A stretch of 24,829 nt of DNA, from the NCBI GenBank assembly GCA_000934455.1, contig KN888998.1:1-24829 (forward strand), written 5' to 3'. The first letter of the stretch is position 1. Every line of letters begins with the position of its first letter. Source of the DNA: Apostichopus parvimensis. Taxonomy: Eukaryota; Echinodermata; Holothuroidea; Aspidochirotida; Stichopodidae. This document shows positions 1 through 10,900 of this stretch, in pieces. Below the pieces are notes generated by a model. It was not told the origin of the DNA. It ran no database searches and saw only the letters and a program-made list of their open reading frames with translations. Made by a program: the position numbers and the translations under genes.

Positions 1-64
1 GAATATCGCTAACAATATAACGTAATGAAAGTCACTGGCAGATAAAATCATGCAACACCTGGAA

Positions 65-431
65 CATGTACCCAGCAATAGAATGTTATACATATTGGGA
101 TATGAAACCATCGGGAACATAAAATCCACCATTGCAGCATAATACCAATGTTGTGACAGATACCACCCTTAGAACATAAACTCATGTGTAAAATACACAA
201 CCACCAGTGAAATATAAAATTACATGTACCCAGCAATAAAATGTTAAACTTATTGGGGTATGAAACCATTTGGTACATAAAAACCATCATTGGAGCATAA
301 TACTGGTCAATGAAATTATCGGGAACAAAAAACCATCATTGGAGCATAAATACCAATGTAATGACATATACCATCAGCAGAACATACACTCATGTGTGAA
401 ATACACAACCACCAGTGAAATATGAAATCCA
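65..431. repeat. 158-bp tandem duplication, second copy enlarged
   Basis: The first copy starts at CATGTACCCAGCAAT (65) and the second at 223. Shared blocks include the GGxATATGAAACCAT stretch, the CACTCATGTGTGAAATACACA stretch and CCACCAGTGAAATAT. The second copy holds an extra ~50-bp internal duplication around AACCATCATTGGAGCATAA (about 286 and 332). A long minus-strand ORF (48-290) is read through this repeat and is not credible as a gene. Confidence 0.75.
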
Positions 432-1298
432 CCATTTGATGACAAACATACATATGTATTCATTTCAACAGTTTTCCCCTGTATATCCTGATGCTAAGGT
501 AGTTAAAGGTGTGTTCTTTACCTAAGGGAGGTTTCTAAAAATACAGCACTTGAGAAATCAATTGAGTGTAAACCTATTGCTGAAGAAAGCTACCACACCG
601 CACATAACAATCAAATCGCTCGGGTGGAGCACTTCAACAGGGAACCATAACTGCTCAGTTTGTGGGGGATTTGGTCTGAAGGTTTAAGCAAATAAATCCT
701 CTTATCTTCCTATAAGTTCTATTGATTGACAGGGACATAAGCTACTGGTCAGACCAAACAATCTATCTTGAGAAATGCTGGACTGCAGGACATTCAACAA
801 CTTTGGCATGTTAAATAAGCTTAATTACACAAGTAAACAATGAAACCATTGTCAGATCAAATGGGTCATTGGTTGGACAAAGCTAAGGTGCTTAGTACTT
901 CATTTGTCAATTAGTGTACATTAGTGTACCCAGGACAACCGACTGCATGTCTGCAACTAAGGACAGTTTACAGTTTGAAATTGTGCCAAAGAATCAGTTT
1001 AATTCTGGTGCAGCTGGAAGCAGACCTTATATAGAAACGAAGAAATAGAAAATTTGTAACTATCTTTCATCTACATACAATATTTACTGCAATTTCTCTC
1101 ACATTTCAAACAGTGTCCTCTTGTTAATAGTTGCCATGGGAATTGAGGATACAGTTTTTATGAGGACATATTAAGCTCTTATTAAATTTGTGTGTTTTCC
1201 AGCAGATTATGCGAACCATTTGATGGAACAAGGATATACTTGGACATTTATACTGAATCTGTCATTTGATTTGTTCAAGATTTTAATTCTGTCTCCAG
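432..1298. other. Non-coding stretch
   Basis: AT-rich, with stops in all frames. I searched both strands for the missing PGAP1 membrane-span exons and found none. It should contain the promoter of the plus-strand gene. Confidence 0.5.
1028..1034 (+). promoter_or_regulatory. Possible TATA box for the plus-strand gene
   Basis: TATATAG in the context CCTTATATAGAAACG, about 600 bases upstream of the ATG and 270 upstream of the inferred exon at 1299. A match of this size is common in AT-rich DNA, so support is weak. Confidence 0.2.
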
Positions 1299-1522
1299 GA
1301 ATTTTGGCAAAGTACGTGGCATTCTAGACGCTCGTGTTCATTTGCTGGAAGCAAACAGTGATATGAGAGTTAAAGAGAATTATTCTGTATTGGAAAACTA
1401 TAAGGAATTGAGTTTGTTAAACCACCTCATCTATTCTGCAGATAAAGCTGGGAAGTCAGCAAACACTTTGTTATTTCATTACGCAATTAAAGATAATCAA
1501 CTTGAAATCTCTTCTTTATAAG
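1299..1522 (+). other. Likely 5' non-coding exon of the plus-strand gene, with a 52-codon upstream ORF
   Basis: It begins after a good acceptor (TTCTGTCTCCAG) and ends at a strong donor (AAG|GTAAGG). It would splice to 1611, ahead of the ATG at 1634. The frame continuous with the main protein contains stops, so the exon is non-coding for it. Another frame is open across the whole exon and ends in TAA (1519-1521), one base before the donor. From its first ATG (1363) this gives 52 codons. The exon is inferred from splice signals alone. Confidence 0.5.
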
Positions 1523-1610
1523 GTAAGGTGCAAACTGCTTACATTATTAAGACAACACACAACTCTAACTTAATATTTAGCTACTGTGGTTTATCTTATT
1601 CTGCTCTAGG

Positions 1611-1633
1611 ATATTTATTCCCCTCTTCTCGCC
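1611..1633 (+). other. 5' UTR part of the main exon of the plus-strand gene
   Basis: The acceptor TTATTCTGCTCTAG ends at 1610. The 23 bases before the ATG contain no other start and end in the Kozak context GCCATGG. Confidence 0.55.
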
Positions 1634-2596
1634 ATGGAAACCGAGAATGACTATATCTCAAACAAGAACACTGACAGCCAATCACCCACTGATGGGAACA
1701 AATACAATCAGGATGCCTTCCAAAATTATGCAAGTTCAGAAAAGAGTACGACATCGATTCAAGAATCGAGAAGGATCAAGAAATCAGCAAGCACAACATC
1801 ATTATACAGGCGGCAAAATGTGACCAAGGGTCAGTCCGAGGTGAAACGGTTTATTATTCAGCGGAGACAGTCCTTGCCACCTGTGAGGGTGAGAACAATG
1901 AGGAATTCGGACTTAAGAACCAGTGCTAATAGTTATATCCAAGATGGATCACAACATGATATATTTACAAACCAAACAGTAACAGACCAGAGAATTGCAA
2001 CATTTCCTGACCACATGGCCAGCCCGGTCATTGAGATGGCATATAGGACCCTGCACACACATACCGAACCGCTGCTCAAGGGACGACCATCTCGTTCCGG
2101 CTGGAAACTTGCATTTTACGATGGAGTTCCCGACAAAAGGATCTACTCTGAGAAGGACAGGGAGATGAGGCGACATTTAAGAGAGGAAATTAAAGATTAC
2201 CTTCTGGAGGAAGAAGCTAAACGGAGGCAGGAACTGAGACAGATGGAGCAAGACTTGGAGGAAGATACGACGAACAGCGAGCGGTCAAAACAGATGGTGT
2301 TCCATCGTCAGATGAAAAATTATGAATTCAGTGAAACGGACAAACCATCCTTGAAGCTGTCTGACCAGAGCTCAGAAATACCTGCATCCTCATCATCCTT
2401 CGAGAGGAAACCAGATGTAAGACAATACCGCAACATAACCGCTGATCCATTCTCCAGCTTCTTGACCGATAAATTAGAAAAGTTGTCAAAACTTCCCGAA
2501 TTACCCAAAACAGCCGAAATGCCTAAAAGAGCTGTCAAATTTCAGCTTAACAGAAAGCGATCTAAGTCCTTGGATGCTAGAATGTTTGTTAAATGA
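1634..2596 (+). CDS. Uncharacterised 320-residue protein, charged, with a coiled-coil segment
   Basis: A single uninterrupted frame starting in a near-ideal Kozak context (CGCCATGGA), the first in-frame ATG after a likely acceptor at 1610. I do not recognise the family. Residues 1-130 are polar and probably disordered, with basic Arg/Lys/Ser patches. About 128-170 holds the most ordered-looking stretch (MASPVIEMAYRTLHTHTEP, then RSGWKLAFYDGVPDKRIYSE). Residues 172-210 are a Glu/Arg/Lys-rich helix (EKDREMRRHLREEIKDYLLE and on), likely a coiled coil. The C terminus is basic (KFQLNRKRSKSLDARMFVK). There is no signal peptide or membrane span. It is transcribed opposite to PGAP1. A nuclear, cytoskeletal or ciliary adaptor role is possible but only a guess. 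Confidence 0.8.
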   Translation: METENDYISNKNTDSQSPTDGNKYNQDAFQNYASSEKSTTSIQESRRIKKSASTTSLYRRQNVTKGQSEVKRFIIQRRQSLPPVRVRTMRNSDLRTSANSYIQDGSQHDIFTNQTVTDQRIATFPDHMASPVIEMAYRTLHTHTEPLLKGRPSRSGWKLAFYDGVPDKRIYSEKDREMRRHLREEIKDYLLEEEAKRRQELRQMEQDLEEDTTNSERSKQMVFHRQMKNYEFSETDKPSLKLSDQSSEIPASSSSFERKPDVRQYRNITADPFSSFLTDKLEKLSKLPELPKTAEMPKRAVKFQLNRKRSKSLDARMFVK

Positions 2597-3050
2597 TCAG
2601 CCTCACGTTTTTTAATTTACTAATTATAAACTTGACCACTTTTTATCATATTATTGTTGCTATTCAGCAAGACACCAGCTGTTAGACTGACAAATCATTT
2701 TACTGAATTGAGTAACTTGTTTTTTCTCTGTATTTTTGTTTGGTTGAGTGCACTGTGCAATGATCTGTTATGTCATACATCAATGATACCACCTGTTTTG
2801 TGTTTTCCTTTGAAAACTAAATAATTTATATAACCTTGGAAATAATTCAACAATGAGAAGAGATATAATATAAATTTTTGGGTAAGGTATGCTCTAGTGA
2901 CTTCATTATAAAACTATAAACAGTGATTTCAATTGTGGTAGACTCCTAAGTACATCATTAAAAGATGAAAATATAAACAAGGACCGTGTAATGTTGTCCA
3001 TGTATGATAACACAAATTATTACACTGTGTAATAAAAAACAATAAAATAA
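2597..3050 (+). other. Likely 3' UTR of the plus-strand gene with AATAAA signals
   Basis: AT-rich non-coding sequence after the stop. AATAAA hexamers at 3031-3036 and 3041-3046 are the first well-placed close pair, and cleavage is expected shortly after. The end point is approximate. Confidence 0.45.
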
Positions 3051-3059
3051 CATTTTAAT

Positions 3060-4560
3060 TTTATATCTCACCAACAGATCAAACTATAAATTCAGAAGTT
3101 GGAGCAAAATGAATTGTGTTTCTTTTCACTTATTGCGTATTATACATATTTTCAAATATTTTACTTTGTTGTCTACTTAACAATGACAGGTTAAACACAG
3201 GCCTACCCATACTGGAAGTTGCAATACAATTTCTACAATTTCAATTCAAACCAGCTTTACATTACATACCATATACGTACAGGTCTAAAATTCACAATTC
3301 CAGCCATCTGATGTAAAATGCCAATGCATAAAAGATCTATTTGCTAAAATAAAATTCCTAGTAGCAGTTTCCTTGAATTAATACAAGAGCAGTATGTGTT
3401 GACTGGCAGAGAAATGCAAGTGCCTTTTTTGTTCTACTGGCAAACTGTAAAACCCACTGGCATTTAGCCTGTAAATAGTCTGAATTTCTAGGCCTGGTAT
3501 AGTTATAAATACAAGCATATTTTCTACAACTGCCACTATCATTGTATCTTCACCCTAGTACCTACATTACACTTCAATTATCTAAGCACTTTCTTTGTAA
3601 TATCTCACTGCACTTTCCTTCCACCTTCCTATGTGGTTTGAGATCCTCTCAGGGAATCAAGTACAATTTACTTTCTTTCTAGATCAACCCCCGCATGTTG
3701 TCCAGTTATGAAGAGAACTAGATGAGCATTAAAGATTGAATCCATTGTCCACCTCCCCAATCCCTTCCTCTCCAAGAAGCTGACAGTTCTTAAAGCAAAC
3801 TGGCATTTTAAGAGAGGTTCCGCTACAATAACTTTCTTTAATCCTTAACTCACACATGCCACCAGTTAATCTTCTTTTACTATAAATACTGACAAAATAA
3901 TGGTTCTGGGAGAAGAGATGGATCATTTTAATTGTCTATTCCTGTGTGTGATTATGACATCACTTCAAAGTCTTTACAAATAGTTACCAAAATAGTATCT
4001 GTTTTATTGAATTTTATCCAAAAATTGCCAGTCTTTCCAGGAAGCTATCATTTTTAAGCACGTACACCTCGGTGATCTTATTTAATCCCAAACCTGATGT
4101 CATCAGTTATCCATTCTTTACTACAAAGACTGAGGATGCAATGGCACTGAAAGAACATGAAGACTAACTAGGGACATTGTTGTCTATTACTGTCAGTGCT
4201 TATAAAGTCAATTCACTTTCTACACAAATAGTCACCAGAAAAGTAGTGTTTGACTTCTTTGTGTGTTTGATCCAATATAACAAATAACAAGTTTGCACTG
4301 TCTCTCTAGACACAGTGCAACAGTTACACAAACATGAACCTCTGTCACATCACCCACAAAGCTAGAAACATAATGGGCAAAAAAATGTGAGTACTGTAGC
4401 TGAAATGTTAGTCTTACTTTCAGGAAACATCCTTTGAATAAGAAACAATTTTACTTAACGTCGAGGAAAAGTATGATAATGACACAGAGATGTTATAGCT
4501 CAGATTGAAAACAACCTTATTTACTTGCCAGGTATTTTTGTTTCGACAATATGTTACGTA
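3060..4560. other. Non-coding stretch between the plus-strand gene and PGAP1 exon 14
   Basis: No exon with PGAP1 C-terminal character was seen on the minus strand, and no other gene. It contains the degenerate duplication at 3850-4280 and a hairpin at about 4292-4320 (arms TTGCACTGT / ACAGTGCAA). An AATAAA on the minus strand lies at about 4004-4009. Confidence 0.5.
3850..4280. repeat. Degenerate ~242-bp tandem duplication
   Basis: Ordered similar blocks recur about 240 bases apart: CAGTTAATCTTCTTTTACTA near 3864 against CAGTTATCCATTCTTTACTA near 4104, then TTGTCTATT, then ACAAATAGTTACCA against ACAAATAGTCACCA, then TTTTATCCAA against GTTTGATCCAA. It is strongly diverged, so the boundaries are rough. 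Confidence 0.5.
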
Positions 4561-4851
4561 GGCATACTCTCATTATCAGCATTGGGTGGACAAACCCTCT
4601 ACAGTACCCACCTGTCCATATCCTTCTTTGTGTGAGTACCTCAGAGTGACTGCATACTGACATCTAGGGTCCATGTATACAGACAGTCTAGGCATACTCT
4701 CATTATCAGCATTGGGTGGACAAACCCTCAACAGCACTCACCTGTCCATATCCTTCTTTGTGTGAGTACCTCAGAGTGACTGCATACTGACATCTAGGGT
4801 CCATGTATACAGACAGTCTAGGCATACTCTCATTATCAGCTTTGGGTGGAC
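4561..4851. repeat. 130-bp tandem repeat copying the 3' end and donor of PGAP1 exon 14
   Basis: GGCATACTCTCATTATCAGC recurs at 4561, 4691 and 4821, an exact 130-bp period with about 2.2 copies and few mismatches. The real exon 14 end uses the second copy (donor 4741, GTGAGT). The first copy keeps a decoy donor (4611, CAG|GTGGGT) but has no acceptor. Read through the real donor, the frame hits TGA after 11 codons. Confidence 0.95.
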
Positions 4852-4959
4852 GGCCACTCTGTAGTTTCAAGGAGAGGGAGTTTGTGTCCTTTACAGAAGC
4901 AACTGAGAAGGTATCCTCTTCTTTCCATGGAACTTCAAAGCGTAACGTAGAGTTGATTT
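4742..4959 (-). CDS. PGAP1: PGAP1 exon 14 (last one found); 3' half duplicated
   Basis: Codes INSTLRFEVPWKEEDTFSVA through SLKLQSG to CQYAVTLRYSHKEGYGQ, aligned with human RLHIPWSYEDSLTIAQ, ISLKLHIAQ and CRYEVTVKTSFSQILGQ. An acceptor 18 bases upstream (exon start 4977) is equally in frame and adds TAFTSAE in place of K. The shorter form gives family-like spacing between the conserved Cys and Pro-Trp. The donor is CAG|GTGAGT at 4741. Its last ~109 bases plus ~21 intronic bases are repeated at 4561-4690. Confidence 0.9.
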
Positions 4960-7900
4960 CTGCAGAAGTGAAAGCAGCTGCAACAGTTAGCTAAAGTGTG
5001 CAGTTAATCAGAAACAAGAACCATCGCTAAACCAAACTTCATGGAAAGACTACTTCAACTTTTTCTCAAGGCCATGAATACCATGGAAATAATTACTCCA
5101 AAACTGCCAGACACTTACTCAAAGTATTTCTCATTTTCAGATAAGAATCATTATCATATCTAGCTATATTGGGGGTTATAAAATAGTCCTTTAAGATCAT
5201 AAAAATGCATTTGAAGCAAAATATGGATGAAGAGGGAGAAACATAACAAGAAAGAGGGGTGGGTGGGGGAGGGGGGGAATGAGAAGTTTCAAAAGCAATT
5301 AAAAATGTACTGCTAGCTCCAGTTCAGTAAGTCTGAACAGCTTTCATCAAGGAAATTGATATAAAGTAGCCTTTTGCATTTTCTTGCAGATTTTATGCAA
5401 CCTTCCAAGTTTTACTCAAGATAAGATTGTAACAGTTCAAACTGTCTTTCAGACATTAACTTAAATTGGTCATGTGATCAAGAATGATGCTAAAGCTTAC
5501 CATCACATTCAATCAATCAATTGTCAATAGTCAATTGATTTCTGATAGGTGAGAAAATGCAAATGATGAATGGAACCTCACCTCCACTGAAATATGGTCA
5601 AAATATTGCAAATCTACAGACAAAACGCTATTTTGAAATTTATGTTAATAACATGCAATTAATCAATGAGAGAATACTCACTTGCTGTTACATCTGAAGG
5701 GCACATTACATGTACTAGTTCTGCTACATAGGCTGTGGAAACTGATGTGAATCCTTCCAGGACCATACTGACGTAACTTTTACCGGTCACATTCATTACT
5801 GTTTGAGGTTCTGCAGGAAACAAAAGTATAAGAGTTAACCCCAGATGAAATATAATATAACTTCATAATATTTAACATGGAATAAAGGGAATGGTGGGTG
5901 GCTAGTGATCTTAATGCAGGGAGAGTTTGGCCACAACCATCATTTGCTTCCTAGCTATTTTAAGGAATGTCAAAATCTTTCTGCTGTGAAATATCAGACT
6001 TATATCATACAAAAGTTACAGTGTACAGTACCATTCTGAGGTAACCTAATATTTGTGCTGCCTGGAATGCAATAATCACAATTATCATGCTCATTGACTA
6101 TTGTCTAGGATTGCAATGATCTCCAGTCATTGTGATAAACTGTTTATCTGAGAGAGTATTCCTTGTAATGGACTCAGTGAAGTTTAATTATCTCTGCATA
6201 ATCAAAATAAAATAAAAATAACTTCTAAAAGTAGGGTGTATCTCTGCAAAAGTCAGTATTCCTCTGTATAGTCCTGACAGTCATTCAAGTTAATGCAAAA
6301 AAGAAATTCAATATTTGAGACTTCTAAGGTAGGGTGTATTTGGCAAAAGAAAATAATGACAAAACCAGACAAAAAAGAAATAATGCGGCATTTGACATAA
6401 TGTACAGCCGAAAAATTCACACTCATTATTAACGACTCTCAAGTTTATTACAAAACTTTATATTAAAATACTCAATACATTAGAGAATCATTTCCTTACG
6501 TAATGAGAAAAACGGTGGTAATGTAACCACAGTGTTTCCATCTTCATAATCATACATCTCTGCATTAATCACACCCTATAAAAATAAACAAAATAGAGAC
6601 AATATAAAGATAAACAAAATAGAGACAACATAAAGATTTTCTCCTCAAAATAAAATCATCCATGAACATTTTTAACCGTTTCCTTGGATATCTTCTTTGA
6701 AATAATAAAAAGCTTTCTAACAAGAAGAGAGATGTACTATATCAGTAAAACTGTAAAAACCTTTTCTTCACAAACATTTAAACGTACAGTCCTCATTAAT
6801 TGCTCGATTTTACAAGCGCAGTGAGGTACACATCGTCAGAAACCATCGTGAACAGAATTGAAAAACGAAAGGAAAAGATGGTAGAACTCACCCCTTTGCC
6901 ACTTAAAACTCTCACCACCACAAATTTGTAACCTTTCAGTTCCTCTGGGTTCAGATGGATTTCCCGAACAGATGCCTTAAGGGGCGGCACCACACGACCC
7001 CTCTTTGTTACGTCAATTCCTTCCAAGCAGGTTGTCGTTGTGGCTTTTGTGCATAAGAAGATCCATCTCGCGGCAGGTATTTTAGTGGTAGCTACAAATC
7101 CATGGTTGGACGATGGGATGGGAAAGAGATAATAAGTGATCTTGTCCTTGTTAGATGCTGCTATATGGAGTCTGGAATCACTGGCTATCTTGAAAGTCAA
7201 GTTTGCTTTATCTGTTGAAGAATAATATCACATATGAAATAATCACTGGGAGATGAAAACATTCCCCAAGCAGATAGCTTTTATACTGTGTCTTTGAAGG
7301 TATGACGATGAACCATTCACTCATTAATTCCAATAAACACAGAAAGTAAAACCTTACTTTGTCAAGTTATACAGTGAGTACTAACCAAGCATTTACAAGT
7401 ACGTCCTTTCCATACGTTAGGCTACAGATCTGCTCAGCTATAAATATATAACTTCAAAACTAAACTTCAATATCCCAAACGTTTCAAAGACATATCAAAC
7501 GGGCAAAGGAATGTATAAAGGCCCTCTTGCTTGATTTATGTCAAGTGTGAAGTAGTATAGATACTAGATTTCTGATTGATTGATGGATTATTTCAATGAT
7601 TGGTGCTGTACACTTCTTCCAACAAAACCTTCATGGTTTGTGTTTATAAGAAAGTATGAATTCCATTACATCACCTCTGATTTCGACCTTAATATGACAA
7701 ACCAGAAAGCCAGTTTGCCTTGTGATTCCTTGCCATACAATTTGCTCAAAATTCCAAATAACTATCTGACTAATGCAGAGCAAGTGAGTTAAATGTGTTC
7801 AAGAATTAAGTGAGATTTTCAGCTCTTATTTGTAGCACTCCTTTGTGGGCATCAATCATTTCATTCACTGGTAAGGATTTTACAGTACAGAAGTTTTATT

Positions 7901-10900
7901 CCACAATATTCTATATCCCAGAAAAAACAGTCTTCCTATGTGAAATATTGACACATAGATGTATGAATGAAAGGACCTTTGTTACCAATTTGGAGCTAGC
8001 AAGTCAGCTCTGCCATCTTGCAACCATCCCTCTAATAATTGTTATTACTGAATGAGAGGTCTACAAGACATTGTTTATACACTGTGAAATAATTTCACAA
8101 CTTACTGTCAAAGCAAAAGTCATCTTGTATAATTCATAGAGAAAAGGGCCAATATGAGACAATTTGAATAACCTATTCATCCCTTGAGCCAAGTCCCACC
8201 CCCACGACCCTCCCCGACATTTGAGATAACCTGTTGATTCGACCTTGAAGCCAAGAGGGTTGAAAATAATTGGGTGACAACTCATTCCTGGATAACTGTA
8301 TGTTTTGTTGAAGACCTATAGAGCCCCTTTACAAAACTAAACTGAACTGCACTTTACCAAACTATCTTCACCAAAGAAAATCATTGCATTGGAGCATTCA
8401 CAGGTTAATTGTTGCTTTAATTTTGGAGTTATCATGTTTAAAAGGTTTTCAGACTTTCATTTAAATGTTGACCTCACTTGGCCTCTACCAATTTCAATAG
8501 GGTTCTTACATTCAACAAGCTGTACTTCTTGAGTTACCGTGTGTACAAGATCTTCAGATTTTGACTATAAATGTTGACCGCAAATGACATTTGACCTCCA
8601 CCAATTTAAATACTGTAGGGTTCTTCTATCAACATCAACTGGCCAAGCATGAGATTCATCAGAGCTTCTCTTCTTGAGATATCATGTTTACAATGTTTCC
8701 AGTTTGACCTGTGGTGACCTAGTATGACCTTTGATCCCAGCCCAAAAGAATAGCTGCCGAGAACTCACTATGTTTTATACATGTACATGCCAAGTTTGGT
8801 GTCCATCCAACTTTCAAATATTGAGTTATACTGTTAACCAGGTTTCCCAGTTTGAACTTTGGTGACCTAGTGTGACCTTCCATCCCAGCTACAAACAATA
8901 GCAGCCGAGAACTCAATGTGGTGCATCTACTTACAAAGTTTGAAGTCCATCCATCTTTAGGACATTGAGTTATCTTCAAGGTGTCACATACATACACAGA
9001 TACACACCCACACACAAGAAATAAAAAACAAATAAAAAAATCAGTGAAAGCTTATTGATGAGAAAGAAATAAACAATAATTAAGTGAATATTTGAATTGT
9101 AGAAATGCTACATGACTACTTATTTCTACTGTAATATGACAAAAAATACAAAAAACAAACAGGAAAACGAAAGGATGAGAAAAAAAATAAAGAAATAATT
9201 ATAACCTGAGAAGTTCATGGTACCTTCCACATAGAGGATTAATTATAACCTTAAAAGTTAATGGTACCTTCCACATAAAGCAATAATTATAACCTGAGAA
9301 GTTAATGGTATCTTCTACATAAAGGATTAATTATAACCTTAGAAGATAATGGTACTTTCCACATAAAGCAGTAATAATAACCCAAGAAGTTAATGGTATC
9401 TTCCACATATTTAAAGCAATAATTATAACCTGAGAAGTTAATGGTATCTTCCACATAATGCCAATATAAATTATAACCTGAGAAGTTAATGGTATCTTCC
9501 ACATAAAGCAATATAAATTATAACCTGAGAAGTTAATGGTATCTTCCACATGTCCTTGATAGACCTTGCTGCCAGAGTGGTCTGTAAAGTGATATCTGAA
9601 GACCTTCATCCTGTGTTCAGCATCCTCTGATATCTAAAACAATTAATAGATAGAATTGAGCAATTTATTGAAGACTGCCCAAAGATTGTATACATGAAGA
9701 AGGGCCGATTGAAAACATCTCCAGTTAGGAGATATGAACGAAACAGAAAAATTAAAAATGTCACTCACATTATTGAACATGACAATGATAGAGTGAATGC
9801 CATTACTATATAGAATATAATCAGCTGAATGAAACACAAAAGTCTCAATATAACTTGCATGAGATACTAACATGTCCATCACACGCTTGAAAGATGCATC
9901 CCATTTAATGCATCACAAATAAGAAGTCTAATCTGCCTGCATGAAGTACAACAAAATATGTCAAATTAATGTATTACTACTTAGGAGACCTATGTATGCA
10001 TATAGAATGATCACAATGAAACATCAGGGACACATATGAATAGTGAAGAAGAAATATTTGGTACAACAATGTTAGAAAATGTTCCATATTTTTAGAATTC
10101 AGAAACGTTATAAAAGCACTAACCAGGTTGGTCTTGGGATCAATCATGTCAAACAGCGCCCTCTTTGTAGCTAAAACCAATTCTTTGCACCTGGCAAAGA
10201 ATGATAAAAAGTCAAATGATTTCTTCTAGAAGGAGAAAGTAATGAGCAGGGAGTTAAATACAGGACTCATACCATCTTTTAGTTTATAGATGGAGATAGA
10301 TTGAGTTAAATACAGNNNNNNNNNNNNNNNNNNNNNNNNNNNNNNNNNNNNNNNNNNNNNNNNNNNNNNNNNNNNNNNNNNNNNNNNNNNNNNNNNNNNN
10401 NNNNNNNNNNNNNNNNNNNNNNNNNNNNNNNNNNNNNNNNNNNNNNNNNNNNNNNNNNNNNNNNNNNNNNNNNNNNNNNNNNNNNNNNNNNNNNNATAGA
10501 TTGAGTTAAATACAGGACTCATACCATCTTTTAGTTTATAGATGGAGATACATTTTGCTTTCACATGTATGAATCCAGAAACCATCATTTTTATATCTGT
10601 TCATAAGTTACTGTGTACACAGCAATTGGCATACATTTTGAACTCTTATGCACTACCTTCATGGCTGTCTCTACAATGACAGAGCATGGCTCACTACAAT
10701 ATTGGAAAATTCAAAGGCAAATTAAAGAAGGTGTTGTTACCCTGTTCATTCTTTGTTTTTTTTTCTTGGAAAGAAATAATTACACTTTGAAATTATGACT
10801 AAAATTAGACAGTTGTGGATACAGAAGTATTGCTATAAAACTGAATAACATTAATGGCTTGAGATCTGCATTCTGTCCACATCTAGAGGTGAGATTTCAA

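Noticed and set aside
48..290. 80-codon minus-strand ORF with a hydrophobic product, considered as a PGAP1 membrane-span exon
   Set aside because: It is read through the 158-bp tandem repeat, has no acceptor, and shows no resemblance to the PGAP1 C terminus I know.
4742..4990. A third acceptor (CACTTTAG, exon start 4990) for exon 14
   Set aside because: Its use puts the exon in a frame that stops within about 20 codons.
9198..9551. CRISPR-like regular repeats (also 17011-17247)
   Set aside because: Units abut without unique spacers, and the host DNA is an animal gene with spliced exons.
9302..9609. Minus-strand ORFs with repeated VEDTINFSGY / MWKIPLTSQV peptides
   Set aside because: They are the 44-48-bp array read in successive frames after exon 10, not a repeat protein gene.
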